Source of the DNA: Tsukamurella sp. PLM1
Lineage (GTDB): Bacteria; Actinomycetota; Actinomycetes; Mycobacteriales; Mycobacteriaceae
NCBI RefSeq assembly: GCF_023168325.1
Contig: NZ_AP025688.1
Location: forward strand, 4,278,001 to 4,342,000
Direction of reading: 5' to 3'
Length of the DNA stretch: 64,000 bases
Shown here: piece by piece, positions 38,843-49,323 of the stretch
Numbering within the stretch: position 1 is the stretch's first letter
Layout of the letters: every line of letters begins with the position of its first letter
Translations under genes and position numbers: made by a program
The notes under the pieces: model-generated
What the model saw: the letters and a program-made list of their open reading frames with translations, nothing else
The model's database searches: none
What the model was told of the DNA's origin: nothing

Positions 38843-40333
38843 ATGACCGCACCGTCGAATCTCGAGACCGGCGAGCTGATCTCCACCGATCCCCGCACCG
38901 GGGACGAGGTGGCTCGCTTCCCCGTCGCCGATCCCGCCGCCGTGGCGACCGCGGTGGACGCCGCGAGCGAAGCCGCCCAGTGGTGGGGCGACCTCGAGCC
39001 GAAGGCCCGCCGGAGCTGGCTACTGCGCTTCCGCTCCGAGCTGGCGCGCCGGTCCGAGAATCTGGCCGACGCGATCGCCGCCGAGACCGGCAAGCCGCAC
39101 GACGACGCGCTGCTCGAGGTCATGCTGGCGATCGTCCACCTGGACTGGGCCGCGAAGAACGCGGAGAAGGTGCTCGGGCGCCGCAAGGTCGGCACCGGGA
39201 TGATGGGCGCCAACCTGACCGCCACCGTCGAGCACCGGCCGTTCGGCGTGATCGGCGTGATCGGGCCGTGGAACTACCCCGTCTACACACCGATGGGCTC
39301 GATCTCGTACGCGCTCGCCGCGGGCAACGCGATCGTCTTCAAGCCCAGCGAGCTGACGCCCGCCGTCGGCCAGTTCCTCGCCGACACCTGGGCGGCCGCG
39401 TGCCCGGCACAGCCCGTGCTCCAGGTGGTGCACGGCCGCGGCGACACGGGCGCCGCGCTGTGCCGCTCGGGCGTCGACAAACTGGCGTTCACCGGCTCGG
39501 CCCGCACGGCGCGCACCGTCATGGCCGCGTGCGCCGAGACGCTCACGCCCGTCACGATCGAGGGCGGCGGCAAGGACGCGATGATCGTGGACGCCGACGC
39601 GGACGTCGAGGCCGCCGTGAAGGCCGCGGCCTTCGGCGCCTACGGCAACGGAGGGCAGACCTGCGCGGGCGTCGAGCGGGTGTACGTCGTCGCGGACCGG
39701 TACGACGAGTTCGTCGACAAGCTGGCCGCCGCATCCCGGGAGATTCACGGCGGCGAGACCGACGGCGTCGATTACGGCCCCGCGACCATGCCCGCACAGC
39801 TGCAGATCATCGCCTCGCACATCGACGACGCACTGAGCCGGGGCGGCCGCGCCCTCGTCGGCGGCCGGGAGTCGGTCGGCGAGCGCACCGTCCAGCCCGT
39901 GCTGCTGGTGGATGTGCCGGATGATTCGACCGCGGTCACCGACGAGACCTTCGGCCCGACGGTCGTGGTCACGCGCGTCAAGGACGTCGACGAGGCGATC
40001 GACAAGGCCAACGACAGTACCTACGGGCTCTCGGCCGCGATCATGACGAAGAACATCACCCGCGGCCGGGAACTGGCCCGCCGACTGCGCACGGGCGCCG
40101 TAGCCGTGAACTCCTTCCTGTCGTTCGCCTCCGTGCCCGCGCTGCCGTTCGGCGGCCTCGGCGACTCCGGCTTCGGCCGGATCCACGGCGCGGACGGACT
40201 CCGCGAGTTCAGTCGTCCCCAGTCCGTCGCCGCGCAGAAGTTCGCGCTGCCGATGGACCTGCTCTCGTTCACCCGCACGGAGCGCGACATGAACTCCGTC
40301 CGGATGATGCTCAAGCACCTCTACGGGCGCTGA
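38843..40333 (+). CDS. Aldehyde dehydrogenase
   Basis: 496 aa from ATG 38843 with a GGGAGG ribosome site. NAD(P)-dependent oxidation of an aldehyde to an acid. Signatures: GVIGPWNYPVYTP (about residue 140), cofactor loop FTGSARTART, catalytic Glu in TIEGGGKDA (about 243) and catalytic Cys in NGGQTCAGVE (about 277), with E-T-F-G-P near 375. It may feed fatty aldehyde or a sterol side-chain product to the ligase; context only. A hairpin follows the stop. Confidence 0.93.
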   Translation: MTAPSNLETGELISTDPRTGDEVARFPVADPAAVATAVDAASEAAQWWGDLEPKARRSWLLRFRSELARRSENLADAIAAETGKPHDDALLEVMLAIVHLDWAAKNAEKVLGRRKVGTGMMGANLTATVEHRPFGVIGVIGPWNYPVYTPMGSISYALAAGNAIVFKPSELTPAVGQFLADTWAAACPAQPVLQVVHGRGDTGAALCRSGVDKLAFTGSARTARTVMAACAETLTPVTIEGGGKDAMIVDADADVEAAVKAAAFGAYGNGGQTCAGVERVYVVADRYDEFVDKLAAASREIHGGETDGVDYGPATMPAQLQIIASHIDDALSRGGRALVGGRESVGERTVQPVLLVDVPDDSTAVTDETFGPTVVVTRVKDVDEAIDKANDSTYGLSAAIMTKNITRGRELARRLRTGAVAVNSFLSFASVPALPFGGLGDSGFGRIHGADGLREFSRPQSVAAQKFALPMDLLSFTRTERDMNSVRMMLKHLYGR

Positions 40334-40337
40334 TCCC

Positions 40338-40410
40338 GTCCGAAACCGGGCTCTGGCGAGGTCGCGGCGATGTATTCGCGGCGTCGCGGCGCTGGAGCCC
40401 GGTTTCGGAA
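40338..40410 (+). terminator. Terminator after the aldehyde dehydrogenase
   Basis: CGTCCGAAACCGGGCTC (about 40338-40353) pairs with GAGCCCGGTTTCGGAACG ending at about 40410, leaving a large G/C-rich loop that can fold further. Confidence 0.7.
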
Positions 40411-40434
40411 CGGACGCCGCCGTACGGTGGGGGC

Positions 40435-41270
40435 GTGAGGGCGTGGGCGGGGTGGACGGTCGCGACGCTCGGGATCGGCGCGATCGGCGTCTCGTCGCTC
40501 GTGGCGGCGCTCTCGGGCCGGGGACTGCGGTACACCGCGGACTCGATGGACACGATCCCGTGGTGGCAGCCGTGGGCGCCGGTGGTCGCGGCGCTGCTCG
40601 TCGCGCTCGCCGTTCCCGCCCGGGGCACGGCGGCGGGGGCGGGGGCGGCGGCACCGTCGGACCCGCGGCCCCAGGCCTGGATCCTGCTGGCCTGCGGCGT
40701 CGCGTTCGCCGCTGGGCTCATCGTGCTCGGCCCGGAGGAGCCGACGTACACCGTGCTCAAGCTCGCGCTGCTGCTCGCGGTGCCCGCCGCGGTGTTCGCT
40801 CTCGACCGCCGGTGGGGCCGCCGGTGGCCCGACCCGACGGCCCGCGCCGGGTGGAGGCCGTGCCCGCCGTCATCGCCTACCTGGTGGTGTACCTGGCGCT
40901 CAGCGACCGGAGCGAGAACTTCCTCGCTGGGGTACCGCTCCTCGACGCGGTGCTCCTGCTGCTCGTCGGCTTCGCGATGAACGCGCTGCTCGAGGAGGTC
41001 TTCTACCGGCGTTGGCTGCTCACCCGCTGGCGCGCGGTGCTCGGGCCGTGGGCGGCGGTCGCGCTCTCGGCGGTGGTCTGGGCGTCCTGGCACGTCGCGA
41101 TCCAGGGCTCGGGTGCGCCCGTGCCGGACGCGATGAACGTGCTCGCGAACCAGGGCGTGAGCGGGCTGTTCCTCGGCTTCCTGTGGCTGCGGTACCGGGT
41201 GATGTGGCCGCTGTTGGTGATCCACGGCGTGTGGAACGCGAACCCGCTGCAGTTCCTGGGCGGAGCGTGA
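40435..41270 (+). CDS. CPBP-family intramembrane protease (one-base frameshift near 40849)
   Basis: About 278 aa after repair, from GTG 40435. Multi-pass membrane protein with the Abi/CAAX-protease motifs in the C-terminal half: E-E-V-F-Y-R-R (paired Glu and Arg), W-A-S-W-H-V-A-I (His) and H-G-V-W-N. The break lies in CCGGG; one base restores R-V-E-A-V-P-A-V-I-A-Y-L-V. The target is unknown. It stands alone between the ALDH terminator and the GT87-type gene. Confidence 0.85.
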
Positions 41271-41318
41271 CGGCACCGTCGACCTGCCCCCACGACCGGT
41301 GCCGATAGGGTGGTGCGC

Positions 41319-42755
41319 ATGCCCCGGCCCAGTTTCCGCCCTGATCGGGTGGCGTGGACCGTGCTCGGTCTCACTGTTCTCGCACTCATCATCGGCTACC
41401 AGATCAAGGCGCAGTGCACCGGCGCGCCGTTCGACGAGTTCGGCCGCTCCGAGGGCTTCGCGTCCACGCCGGGCCGGATCTGCTACTCCGACCTGCAGTT
41501 CCTGTGGAGCGGCCGCGAGGTCAACAACCACGTGTTCCCGTACCTCACCGGCTGGATCGACGGCGAGGGCAAGCTGCAGGGCGGCGCCATCGAGTACCCG
41601 GTGCTCAGCGGCCTGCTGTTCTGGGTGGGTGCGATCGGCGCGCACAACGACGCCGACTTCCTCGCGCACATGGCGCTGCTGCTGGTGCCGTTCGGCCTGC
41701 TCACCGCTTGGGTACTGGCGAAGGTCTCCGGCCGCGCCGCAGCCCTGTGGGCGCTCGCCCCGCCGCTCGCGTTGTACGCGTTCCACAACATGGAGCTGCC
41801 CGTCGTCGCGGCGGCCACCGTCGCGTTCGGGATCATGGCCTGGGCCGACCGGACGGGCGGATCGATCCGGATACCCGCGATCGCCGCGGCGGCGGTGCTG
41901 GCCGTCGGGTTCGACCTGAAGATCTATCCGGGGCTGTTCGTCGCGCCGCTGGTGCTGTACGTGCTCACGTACGGCAGGGACGGCACCGTCGGGCTGCCGG
42001 ACGGTCCCGGGCGCCGCGCCCGCATCGACTGGCGCGCCCTGGACTGGCCGGGCGCCGCGGCGACGGCCGCCACGGCGGTCGTGGTGGCGGTCGCGATCAA
42101 CGTGCCGTTCATGGTGTTCGGGTTCGAGGGCTGGCGCGCGTCGCTGAAGTTCCAGGAGCTGCGGACGGCGGACCTGTCGACCAACTCGATCTGGTACTGG
42201 GGCGTGCTCAAGGCGTTCGACGACCCGAAACAGTACGACGACTTCGTGGGCGCCCTCTCTCCGCTGCTCATCGTCGTCTCGATCGCGGCGGTGCTCGTGG
42301 CCGGGTTGGTGAGCTACCGCCGCACCGGGGTGTACCCCTGGCTGGGCGTGAGCGGCGCGATGTTGGCCGCGTTCATGCTGTTCCACAAGGTGCATTCGCC
42401 GCAGTACGTGCTATGGCTGCTGCCCTTCTTCATCCTGCTCAAGGTGGACTGGCGGCTCATCGCGGCGTACCTGCTGTTCGACCTGAGCCTCGAACTCACG
42501 GTGTGGAACTACTTCTCCGAGCACGCGGCGAACACGCCGATCACCTGGTGGGTTCAGTGGGGCGTGTGGATCGGTGTCTGGGGCCGGGCCGCGCTGCTGG
42601 TCGTCTTCGTCTGGTACCTGCCCCGCTGCGCGCTGCGGTTGCGCACCCACGGTGCGTCCGGCGCACCGTCGAGCACCCCGCCGGCGGGGTCGTCGAGCGG
42701 CGACGAGTACGGACCCGGGAACGTGGACCGCACCAGGTCCTCGTCGGGCCGGTAG
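41319..42755 (+). CDS. GT87-type (DUF2029) polyprenol-linked glycosyltransferase, membrane protein
   Basis: 478 aa from ATG 41319 (MPRPSFRPDRVAWTVLG); a GTG at 41310 is possible. About nine to eleven membrane segments. It has the shared family motif I-E-Y-P-V-L-S-G near residue 90 and K-I-Y-P-G-L-F near 205. GT-C type enzymes of this group use polyprenyl-phosphate sugars in cell-envelope glycan synthesis. It is paralogous to, and convergent with, the gene at 42554, and the last 200 nt overlap it on the opposite strand, an unusual length. Confidence 0.82.
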   Translation: MPRPSFRPDRVAWTVLGLTVLALIIGYQIKAQCTGAPFDEFGRSEGFASTPGRICYSDLQFLWSGREVNNHVFPYLTGWIDGEGKLQGGAIEYPVLSGLLFWVGAIGAHNDADFLAHMALLLVPFGLLTAWVLAKVSGRAAALWALAPPLALYAFHNMELPVVAAATVAFGIMAWADRTGGSIRIPAIAAAAVLAVGFDLKIYPGLFVAPLVLYVLTYGRDGTVGLPDGPGRRARIDWRALDWPGAAATAATAVVVAVAINVPFMVFGFEGWRASLKFQELRTADLSTNSIWYWGVLKAFDDPKQYDDFVGALSPLLIVVSIAAVLVAGLVSYRRTGVYPWLGVSGAMLAAFMLFHKVHSPQYVLWLLPFFILLKVDWRLIAAYLLFDLSLELTVWNYFSEHAANTPITWWVQWGVWIGVWGRAALLVVFVWYLPRCALRLRTHGASGAPSSTPPAGSSSGDEYGPGNVDRTRSSSGR

Positions 42756-44217
42756 ATCTGCCGGACCACCAGCACGCACAGACCGATCACGGCCAGATCG
42801 CGCAGCAGGACTGTGCCTGTGAACGCCTGCTCCGGCAGGCCCTTGTTCTGCATGCCGAGGAAGTACATCATCCGCGGCACCCAGACCAGCGCGTCGATCG
42901 TCATCCAGGCCAGCAGGATCCGGGTGTGCGGGATCGCCAGCACCGCGAGCGGCACCAGCCACAGCGAGTACTGCGGGCTCCACACCTTGTTGACCAGCAG
43001 GAACCCCGCCACGATGAGGAAGGCCAACTGCGCGACGCGCGGCCGGCGGGGCGCCTTCAGCGCGAGGTAGCCGACGCCCGCGATCACTGCGAGGAACAGC
43101 ACCAGCGTGATCATGTTCGCCAGGGTCGAGGCACCCCGCGCGGGCCCTGCCCGCCGAACACCCAGCCGCCGGTGAACGAGCTGATCACCGCATAGATCGA
43201 GTCCATGTCCACGGCGCGGATCGAGTTGCGGTGGAAGAACTCCCACCAGCCGCGCGGCCACAGGGCGGCGACGGGGAGATTCACCGCCAGCCACGCCGCC
43301 ACGGACATCAGCGCCGCGGTGAACCACGGCCGCAACTTCCCCGCCCGCAGGCACAGGAAGAACAGCACCACGAGCACGAACGCGGGGTAGAGCTTCGCGG
43401 CGGTGCCGAGGCCCAGGATCACTCCGGCCCAGGCGGGCCGGCCCCGCGCCCACAGCAGCATGCCCACGGCCGTCGCGGCCACGGCGATCGCGTCGAAGTT
43501 GGTGAACGCGTGCGCGATGACCAGCGGCGAGGCCGCCATGAGCATCGCGTCCCACGGCCGCCGGCCGGCGCCGGATAAGCGTGTCGTCGCCCAGACCGCG
43601 ATCAGCCAGAACAGCGCGAGGCCCACCGCGACCACGGTGAAGAACAGGACCACCTCGATGGCGGCGGGGACCCCGTAGCGCTCGTGCAACACCGTCCACG
43701 CCTTGGCCACCTTCATGGCCGCGTACTGGTACATGCCCGTGAGCACCGGGTACTCCATGTACCGCTCCTGGCTGGCGCCCGTGGGATCGGTGTCGAAGAA
43801 CTGCGTCTGGTACGGCAGGAGGCCCTCGCTCAGGCGCTCGGCCCCGTAGAGCGGGACGGTGTCCGAGTAGCACATCGCCGCGTACGGGCGGTTGCCCGAC
43901 CAGTCGAGGACGAGCTGGCCGTCCTCCGACTTCTGCTGCAGGCAGCCCGCCTTGGTGGTCCAGCCCAACGCCAGGAACAGCACCGCGACCAGCAGGATCA
44001 ACCGGAGCGGCGTGAAGAACCGCTGGAAGCCCAGCAGGGCGTGCTTCCCGACGGGACCGCCGAGCGCCGTCGAGAAGTCCCGCGCGACCGCGTCGGTGTG
44101 GCTCGGCACGTCCCGGTCCGGCTCGATCGCCGTCGCCGGGTCGAACCGGCCCGGGCTCACGTGCAGTCGGTCGTCGTCCTGCTCGCCCGCTGGCTCCGTC
44201 TCGGCGGAATCCGTCAC
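42554..44217 (-). CDS. Rv0051-like GT87/DUF2029 membrane protein (one-base frameshift near 43134-43137)
   Basis: About 554 aa after repair, from GTG 44217. Acidic N-terminus, then several membrane segments; motif M-E-Y-P-V-L-T-G and K-L-Y-P-A-F. The break is in a run of four C; one more G on the coding strand gives R-G-G-A-S-T-L-A-N-M. It begins 4 nt inside the ponA1 end, the same order as Rv0050-Rv0051 in mycobacteria, implying a shared operon with the penicillin-binding protein. The 3' end overlaps the convergent paralogue by 202 nt. Confidence 0.85.
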
Positions 44218-46893
44218 GGCACCGGGTTCGTCACCCGAGGAGGCACCGTCTGGCCGCCGTTACCGGCGCCCGTGCCACCCGTCCGCGGGCGGGTCGTGGT
44301 GCGGCCCGGGTAGTTCGGGTTCCCGTTACCCGGCTGCGTGGTGGTCGGGTCCCACGGGAACGTGGGCATCGGCACGCCGGGCAAGCCCGGGACGGTGCGC
44401 GTCGCGGACGTTCCGCTCGCATCACCCGAGGCGGTCGCGCTGCCCGACCCCGAGTAGCTGGGCCGGACGCGGGTCTCGACGGGCACACCCGCCTGGCCGC
44501 CGATGGCGCCGGGCGTCGGGAACGACTCGTAGTCGGTGCCGGAGAGCGCACCGTCCATCGTGTCCTTCCAGACGTCCGAGGGCACGCCCGAGCCGTAGAT
44601 GCTGCCACCCCATGCGTTGGTGATCGGGCCGCCCTTGTCGTTGCCGACCCACACGGCCGTCGAGATCGACGGGGTGTAGCCCACCATCCAGGCGTCCTTG
44701 TTCTGGCCGGTGTCCTGGTACTGCGCAGTGCCGGTCTTCGCGGCGGAGTAGCGGCCACCTGCCAGCGCGTGCCCGTTGGAGTACGCGGCGATCGGTTGCA
44801 GCGCGGCGGTCACGTTGTTGGCGACGTCCTTGCTGAAACGGCGCTCGCCCGGGTCGGACTGCCGGTCGAGCAGGGTGCGGCCGTCCGCGGTGGTCACCTT
44901 GCTGATCAGGTGCGGCGCGCGGTAGACGCCCTCCGCGGCGAGCGTCGCGTACGCCGAGGCCATGTCGATCGGCCGGCTCTGGTACTGGCCGAGGACGACG
45001 CCGCCCTCGACGCCGCTGCCGTCCGCCTGCTGCAGCGTCTTGCTGATGTTGCCGAAGCTCTCGGCGACGCCGGCCTGATGCGCCGCATCCGCGACGTCCT
45101 GGGCCTGGTTGTTCAGGTCCATCATGAGGCGGTAGAACACGGTGTTCAGCGACATCTTCATCGCGGTCGCCAGGTTGCAGGTTCCGCAGGACTCGCCCTC
45201 GGAGTTGGTCACCGTGACGCCCTGGGCCTTGAACGGCGACGATGAGTAGGTGCGCGAGAGCGGGATGCCCTGCTCCAGCGCCGCCACCAGCGCGAACACC
45301 TTGAACGACGAACCCGTCTGCAGTCCGGCCTGGACGCGGTCGTAGCCGTTGCCGTCGCTGCCGCCGTAGTAGGCGAGTACGCCGCCGGTCTTCGGATCGA
45401 CCGAGACGATCGCGGTGCGCAGGTCGTCAGGCTGGTCGTCGGCCATGTTCTTGGCGGCCTTGACCGCGGCGGACTGCGCCTGCGGGTCGATCGTGGTGGT
45501 GATCTTGAGGCCCTGTGTGCTGAGCGTCGACTCGTCGATCCCGGCGTCCTTGAGTTCGCGCAGCACCTGGGTCTTGATGAGGCCGTTGGGTCCGAGCGAC
45601 AGGTCGTCGCTGTTGGCCCGGCTCTGCGCGACGGTCCGCGGGAAGACCAACTTCTGCCGCTGGGCCGGGTCGAGCGTCTTCATCTCGACCATGCCGTCGA
45701 GCACGTAGTTCCAGCGGCCGGTCGCGTCGGCGAGGTGGGTCGCGGGCTCGTACAGCGACGGTCCGCGGACGAGTCCCGCGAGCAGCGCCGCCTGCTCCAC
45801 CTTGAGGTCCTTGGCGTTGACGTTGAAGTACGCCTTCGACGCCGCCTGCAGCCCGTACGCACCCCGACCGAAGTAGATGGTGTTCAGGTACGCGGCCATG
45901 ATCTCGTCCTTCGACCAACTGTTGGACATCTTGGTCGAGACGATCAGTTCCTTCCACTTGCGCATGAGCGACGACTCGTCCCCGACCAGCGCGTTCTTCA
46001 CGTACTGCTGGGTGATCGTGGACCCACCGCCGGCGTCCTCGCCGTCGCCGGCCACGCCGGGCACGCGCTTCCACACGGCGCGTGCGAAGCCCTTGAGCGA
46101 GAAGCCCGGGTTGGTCGCGAAGTCGCGATCCTCGGCGGCCATGATCGCGTTCTTCATCACCTCGGGGATGTCCTCGGTGGGAATGATCTCGCGGTTGCCC
46201 TCAGGTGGCACGACCCGCGCGAGCGGGGTGTTGCCGTCCTTCATCACGATGGTGGCCACCTGGTTGGTGGGGATCTCGCCGGGCTGGGGCACGTCGGTGC
46301 GCCAGTATCCGACGAGGAACGCGAGCACGGCCACCACCATGATCAACGCGATGCCGGCTATGCCGCCCGTCACCACACGGCGGAAGAGTGAACCGCTCAC
46401 AAGCTCTCGCAAGCCCTTCTTCTCGGAATCGTCATCGTCGTGGGGATCGTCCGGGCCGCCGCCACCGGGACCGTCACCACCGGGACCGTCGCCACCCGGG
46501 CCGTTCCCACCGGGGCGGTCGCCGGCACCGTCGGGCGCCGGGACCGGGGGCGCCGCCTTGCGGATGACCACCGGTTCCTCGGCCGGTTCCTGCGGGCGCG
46601 AGCCACCCCGGTTCGCTTCCGCCTCGAGCTCCGCGTCGTCGACGGGCCGGCCCGAGAGCGGCTGGTAGGCGGCGCGCGGTGCCCGAGGGCGGCACGCCCG
46701 GGCCCGACGCTGCCTGGGGCGGCACGGAGGGCGCCGGGGGCCGGTTCGCGCCGGGCTGGGGCGGCACCACGGGGAACTGCGTGGTCGGAGCGGATTGCGG
46801 GGGCGGGTTCCCGCCGGGGCGCGACGGTCCGCCGCCCCTCCCGTTCCGTTCGTCGTTGCCACCCGGGTTCGTCACCGCTGGTTCTCCGCTCAT
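44214..46893 (-). CDS. ponA1: Bifunctional class A penicillin-binding protein PonA1 (one-base frameshift near 46680)
   Basis: About 892 aa from ATG 46893 (MSGEPAVTNPGGNDERN). A Pro/Gly-rich cytoplasmic tail is interrupted near 46680 by one extra G (removal gives P-S-A-P-R-A-A-Y-Q-P-L). A membrane helix (GGIAGIALIMVVAVLAFLVG) and glycosyltransferase domain with the catalytic Glu in AAEDRDF and GGSTITQQYVKN follow. Transpeptidase motifs: S-x-x-K in TGSSFKVF, S-x-N in MSLNTVF and K-T-G in AAKTGTAQY. The C-terminus is Pro/Thr/Gly-rich. It polymerises and cross-links peptidoglycan. Confidence 0.95.
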
Positions 46894-46960
46894 CGATCGT
46901 CTTCGTGTCCGTACGTCCCGCGCCGGTTTCCGTCCTCACCCGCTGACGCGGTTCGGCCCG

Positions 46961-47359
46961 CTAGCCGGGTGCGGCGCGGCGCTTGCGCCGAGGTCGCGGC
47001 GGAAGCCCCGCGACGTACGACTGAACCAGATGATTCCAGTTGCACGACCTGCAGACCTCCACGACATGCACGGAGAACTCCACCCGTGTGGATTCCATCT
47101 CGCTCAGCTCCGCGTCCGACCGCGCCGACCCGGACGCATCGCCGAGGGACTCGCCGAACACCCAGGACACCAGGGTGAGCTGCTCCTTCCGGCAGATCGG
47201 GCAGAGCACCTCGGACGGGCGGCCGTGGAACTTGGCGGCCCGCAGGAGGTACGGATCGGCGTCGCACACCGACTTCACCGCAGTGCGCCCGGCGTTGACC
47301 GACGCCAGCAGCGATCGCCGCTGCAGCGCGTAGTCCACCGTTTGCCTCTGCGTCCGCAC
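46961..47359 (-). CDS. DUF5318 protein (Rv0049-like)
   Basis: 132 aa. Two CxxC pairs, V-L-C-P-I-C-R-K and E-V-C-R-S-C-N-W, suggest a zinc ribbon; basic C-terminus. In mycobacteria the homologue sits between PadR and ponA1, exactly as here. It lies 67 nt upstream of ponA1 on the same strand, so it is probably co-transcribed with the cell-wall genes. Function unknown. Confidence 0.85.
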   Translation of the reverse strand: MRTQRQTVDYALQRRSLLASVNAGRTAVKSVCDADPYLLRAAKFHGRPSEVLCPICRKEQLTLVSWVFGESLGDASGSARSDAELSEMESTRVEFSVHVVEVCRSCNWNHLVQSYVAGLPPRPRRKRRAAPG

Positions 47360-47499
47360 GGATCCAATGTACGTGGCCCGGCCCGCACGTGCCGCGACAA
47401 GGGCATACCGCCCTTCGCCATCCTCACGGCCTCGCCGCGGCCAGCGCCGGGCGCAGTCTGGTGTTCATCCGGGATTCACCGGTGGGGTATCTTCCTATA

Positions 47500-47512
47500 T
47501 ATCGGCGCGATA
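47500..47512. promoter_or_regulatory. Candidate PadR operator
   Basis: TATCGGCGCGATA: a 5-bp inverted repeat (TATCG/CGATA) around GCG, extended by ATA on the left (TATATATCGGCGCGATACA). It lies 83 nt before the padR start, in the padR/DUF5318 divergent region. Confidence 0.5.
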
Positions 47513-47594
47513 CAACTGCCGATCCCATTGAAGAGATAGATCCACTCGCGTCAGTCGCCCTGCGGCCCCGGCGCCGCGGCGGAAGGGAGGTGCA

Positions 47595-48161
47595 GTGCTC
47601 GAACTCGCAGTACTCGGACTACTGCACGAGTCCCCGATGCACGGCTACGAGATCCGTAAGCGGCTGACGGAACTGCTGGGTCCGTTCCGCGCCTTCTCCT
47701 ACGGTTCGCTGTACCCCGCCCTGCGCCGCGCGCAGGACGCCGGCTACATCGCCGAAGAAGAGGCGCCCGGCCCGACTGCAACGCCTCGGAAGCGCCGCGC
47801 GCGTCGGGTGTACGGACTGACCCCCGCCGGCCGGGAGCGGTTCTCCGCCCTGGTCGCCGACACGGGGCCGCAGAACTACACCGACGACGGGTTCGGCGTG
47901 CATCTCGCGTTCTTCACCGCCACTCCGGCACAGGCCCGGCTGCGCATCCTCGAGGGTCGCCGCCGGCAGGTCGAGGAGCGGCGGGAGGAGCTCCGTCGGG
48001 CCCTCGCGGCCGGCGGCAGCAGCGAGACGTACACGCAGCAGTTGCACGAGCTGGGACTGGAAACGACGGAGCGTGAGGTGCGGTGGCTCAACGAGTTGAT
48101 CTCCGCCGAGTCCCGCTCCGACGAGATGACGACACCGACTGAAGGGAAGAACGGTGACTGA
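47595..48161 (+). CDS. PadR-family transcriptional regulator (Rv0047c-like)
   Basis: 188 aa from GTG 47595 with a GGGAGG ribosome site. Winged-helix N-terminus ([20 protein letters not shown]) and C-terminal dimerisation helices ([16 protein letters not shown]). Its 3' end overlaps ino1 by 8 nt, so the regulator and inositol-phosphate synthase are translated together. A palindrome upstream suggests autoregulation. It probably controls ino1; the effector is unknown. Confidence 0.9.
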   Translation: MLELAVLGLLHESPMHGYEIRKRLTELLGPFRAFSYGSLYPALRRAQDAGYIAEEEAPGPTATPRKRRARRVYGLTPAGRERFSALVADTGPQNYTDDGFGVHLAFFTATPAQARLRILEGRRRQVEERREELRRALAAGGSSETYTQQLHELGLETTEREVRWLNELISAESRSDEMTTPTEGKNGD

Positions 48162-49251
48162 CAACTCCACCAAGGTGCGCGTTGCGATCGTCGGCGTGGG
48201 CAACTGCGCCAGCTCGCTCGTGCAGGGCGTCCACTACTACAAGGACGTGGCCGACGACGCCTCCGTGCCGGGCCTCATGCACGTGAAGTTCGGCCCGTAC
48301 CACGTGCGCGACGTCGAGTTCGTCGCCGCGTTCGACGTGGACGGCAAGAAGGTCGGCTTCGACCTCTCCGACGCGATCAACGCCTCCGAGAACAACACCA
48401 TCAAGATCGCCGACGTGCCGCCGACCGGCGTCACCGTGCAGCGCGGCCACACCCTCGACGGCCTGGGCAAGTACTACCGCCTGACCATCGAGGAGGCCCC
48501 GGGCGAGGGTGTCGACGTGGTGCAGGCGCTCAAGGACAACGACGTCGACGTCCTCGTGTCCTACCTGCCCGTGGGCTCCGAGGAGGCCGACAAGTTCTAC
48601 GCGCAGTGCGCCATCGACGCGGGCGTCGCCTTCGTCAACGCGCTGCCCGTGTTCATCGCCTCCGATCCGGAGTGGGCCGCGAAGTTCCGCGACGCGGGCG
48701 TCCCGATCGTGGGCGACGACATCAAGAGCCAGGTCGGCGCCACCATCACGCACCGTGTGATGGCGAAGCTGTTCGAGGACCGCGGCGTCACGCTGGACCG
48801 CACGTACCAGCTCAACGTCGGCGGCAACATGGACTTCAAGAACATGCTCGAGCGCGACCGCCTCGAGTCGAAGAAGGTCTCCAAGACGCAGGCCGTCACG
48901 AGCAACCTCAACGGCCCGCTGTCGGGCAAGGTGCACGACAAGAACGTGCACATCGGCCCGTCGGACTACGTCGAGTGGCTCGACGACCGCAAGTGGGCGT
49001 ACGTGCGTCTCGAGGGCCGCGCCTTCGGCGACGTGCCGCTGAACCTGGAGTACAAGCTCGAGGTCTGGGACTCGCCCAACTCGGCCGGCATCATCATCGA
49101 CGCCGTGCGCGCCGCGAAGATCGCCAAGGACCGCGGCATCGGCGGCCCCGTGATCCCCGCCTCGGCGTACCTGATGAAGTCCCCGCCCGAGCAGATCGCC
49201 GACGACGTCGCGCGTGCGCAGCTCGAGGAGTTCATCATCGGCGCGGACTAA
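48154..49251 (+). CDS. ino1: Inositol-3-phosphate synthase
   Basis: 365 aa from GTG 48154. Converts glucose 6-phosphate to inositol 3-phosphate with NAD+, supplying inositol for phosphatidylinositol, mannosides and mycothiol. NAD-binding G-V-G-N-C-A-S-S at residue 13, catalytic-site region [20 protein letters not shown] and S-K-T-Q-A-V-T-S. Short mycobacterial-type form. It overlaps padR and ends at a 16-bp stem. The ORF is intact. Confidence 0.97.
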   Translation: MTDNSTKVRVAIVGVGNCASSLVQGVHYYKDVADDASVPGLMHVKFGPYHVRDVEFVAAFDVDGKKVGFDLSDAINASENNTIKIADVPPTGVTVQRGHTLDGLGKYYRLTIEEAPGEGVDVVQALKDNDVDVLVSYLPVGSEEADKFYAQCAIDAGVAFVNALPVFIASDPEWAAKFRDAGVPIVGDDIKSQVGATITHRVMAKLFEDRGVTLDRTYQLNVGGNMDFKNMLERDRLESKKVSKTQAVTSNLNGPLSGKVHDKNVHIGPSDYVEWLDDRKWAYVRLEGRAFGDVPLNLEYKLEVWDSPNSAGIIIDAVRAAKIAKDRGIGGPVIPASAYLMKSPPEQIADDVARAQLEEFIIGAD

Positions 49252-49268
49252 TCCTCCGCTCCCAGCCT

Positions 49269-49307
49269 GACGGTGCCCGTCCCCAGTCACAGGGGACGGG
49301 CACCGTC
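49269..49307. terminator. Terminator of ino1 (and the convergent Ter gene)
   Basis: A perfect 16-bp stem (49269-49284 with 49292-49307) with a 7-nt loop, then CGTTTCGG, lies between convergent genes. Confidence 0.88.
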
Positions 49308-49323
49308 CGTTTCGGAGCAAAGC

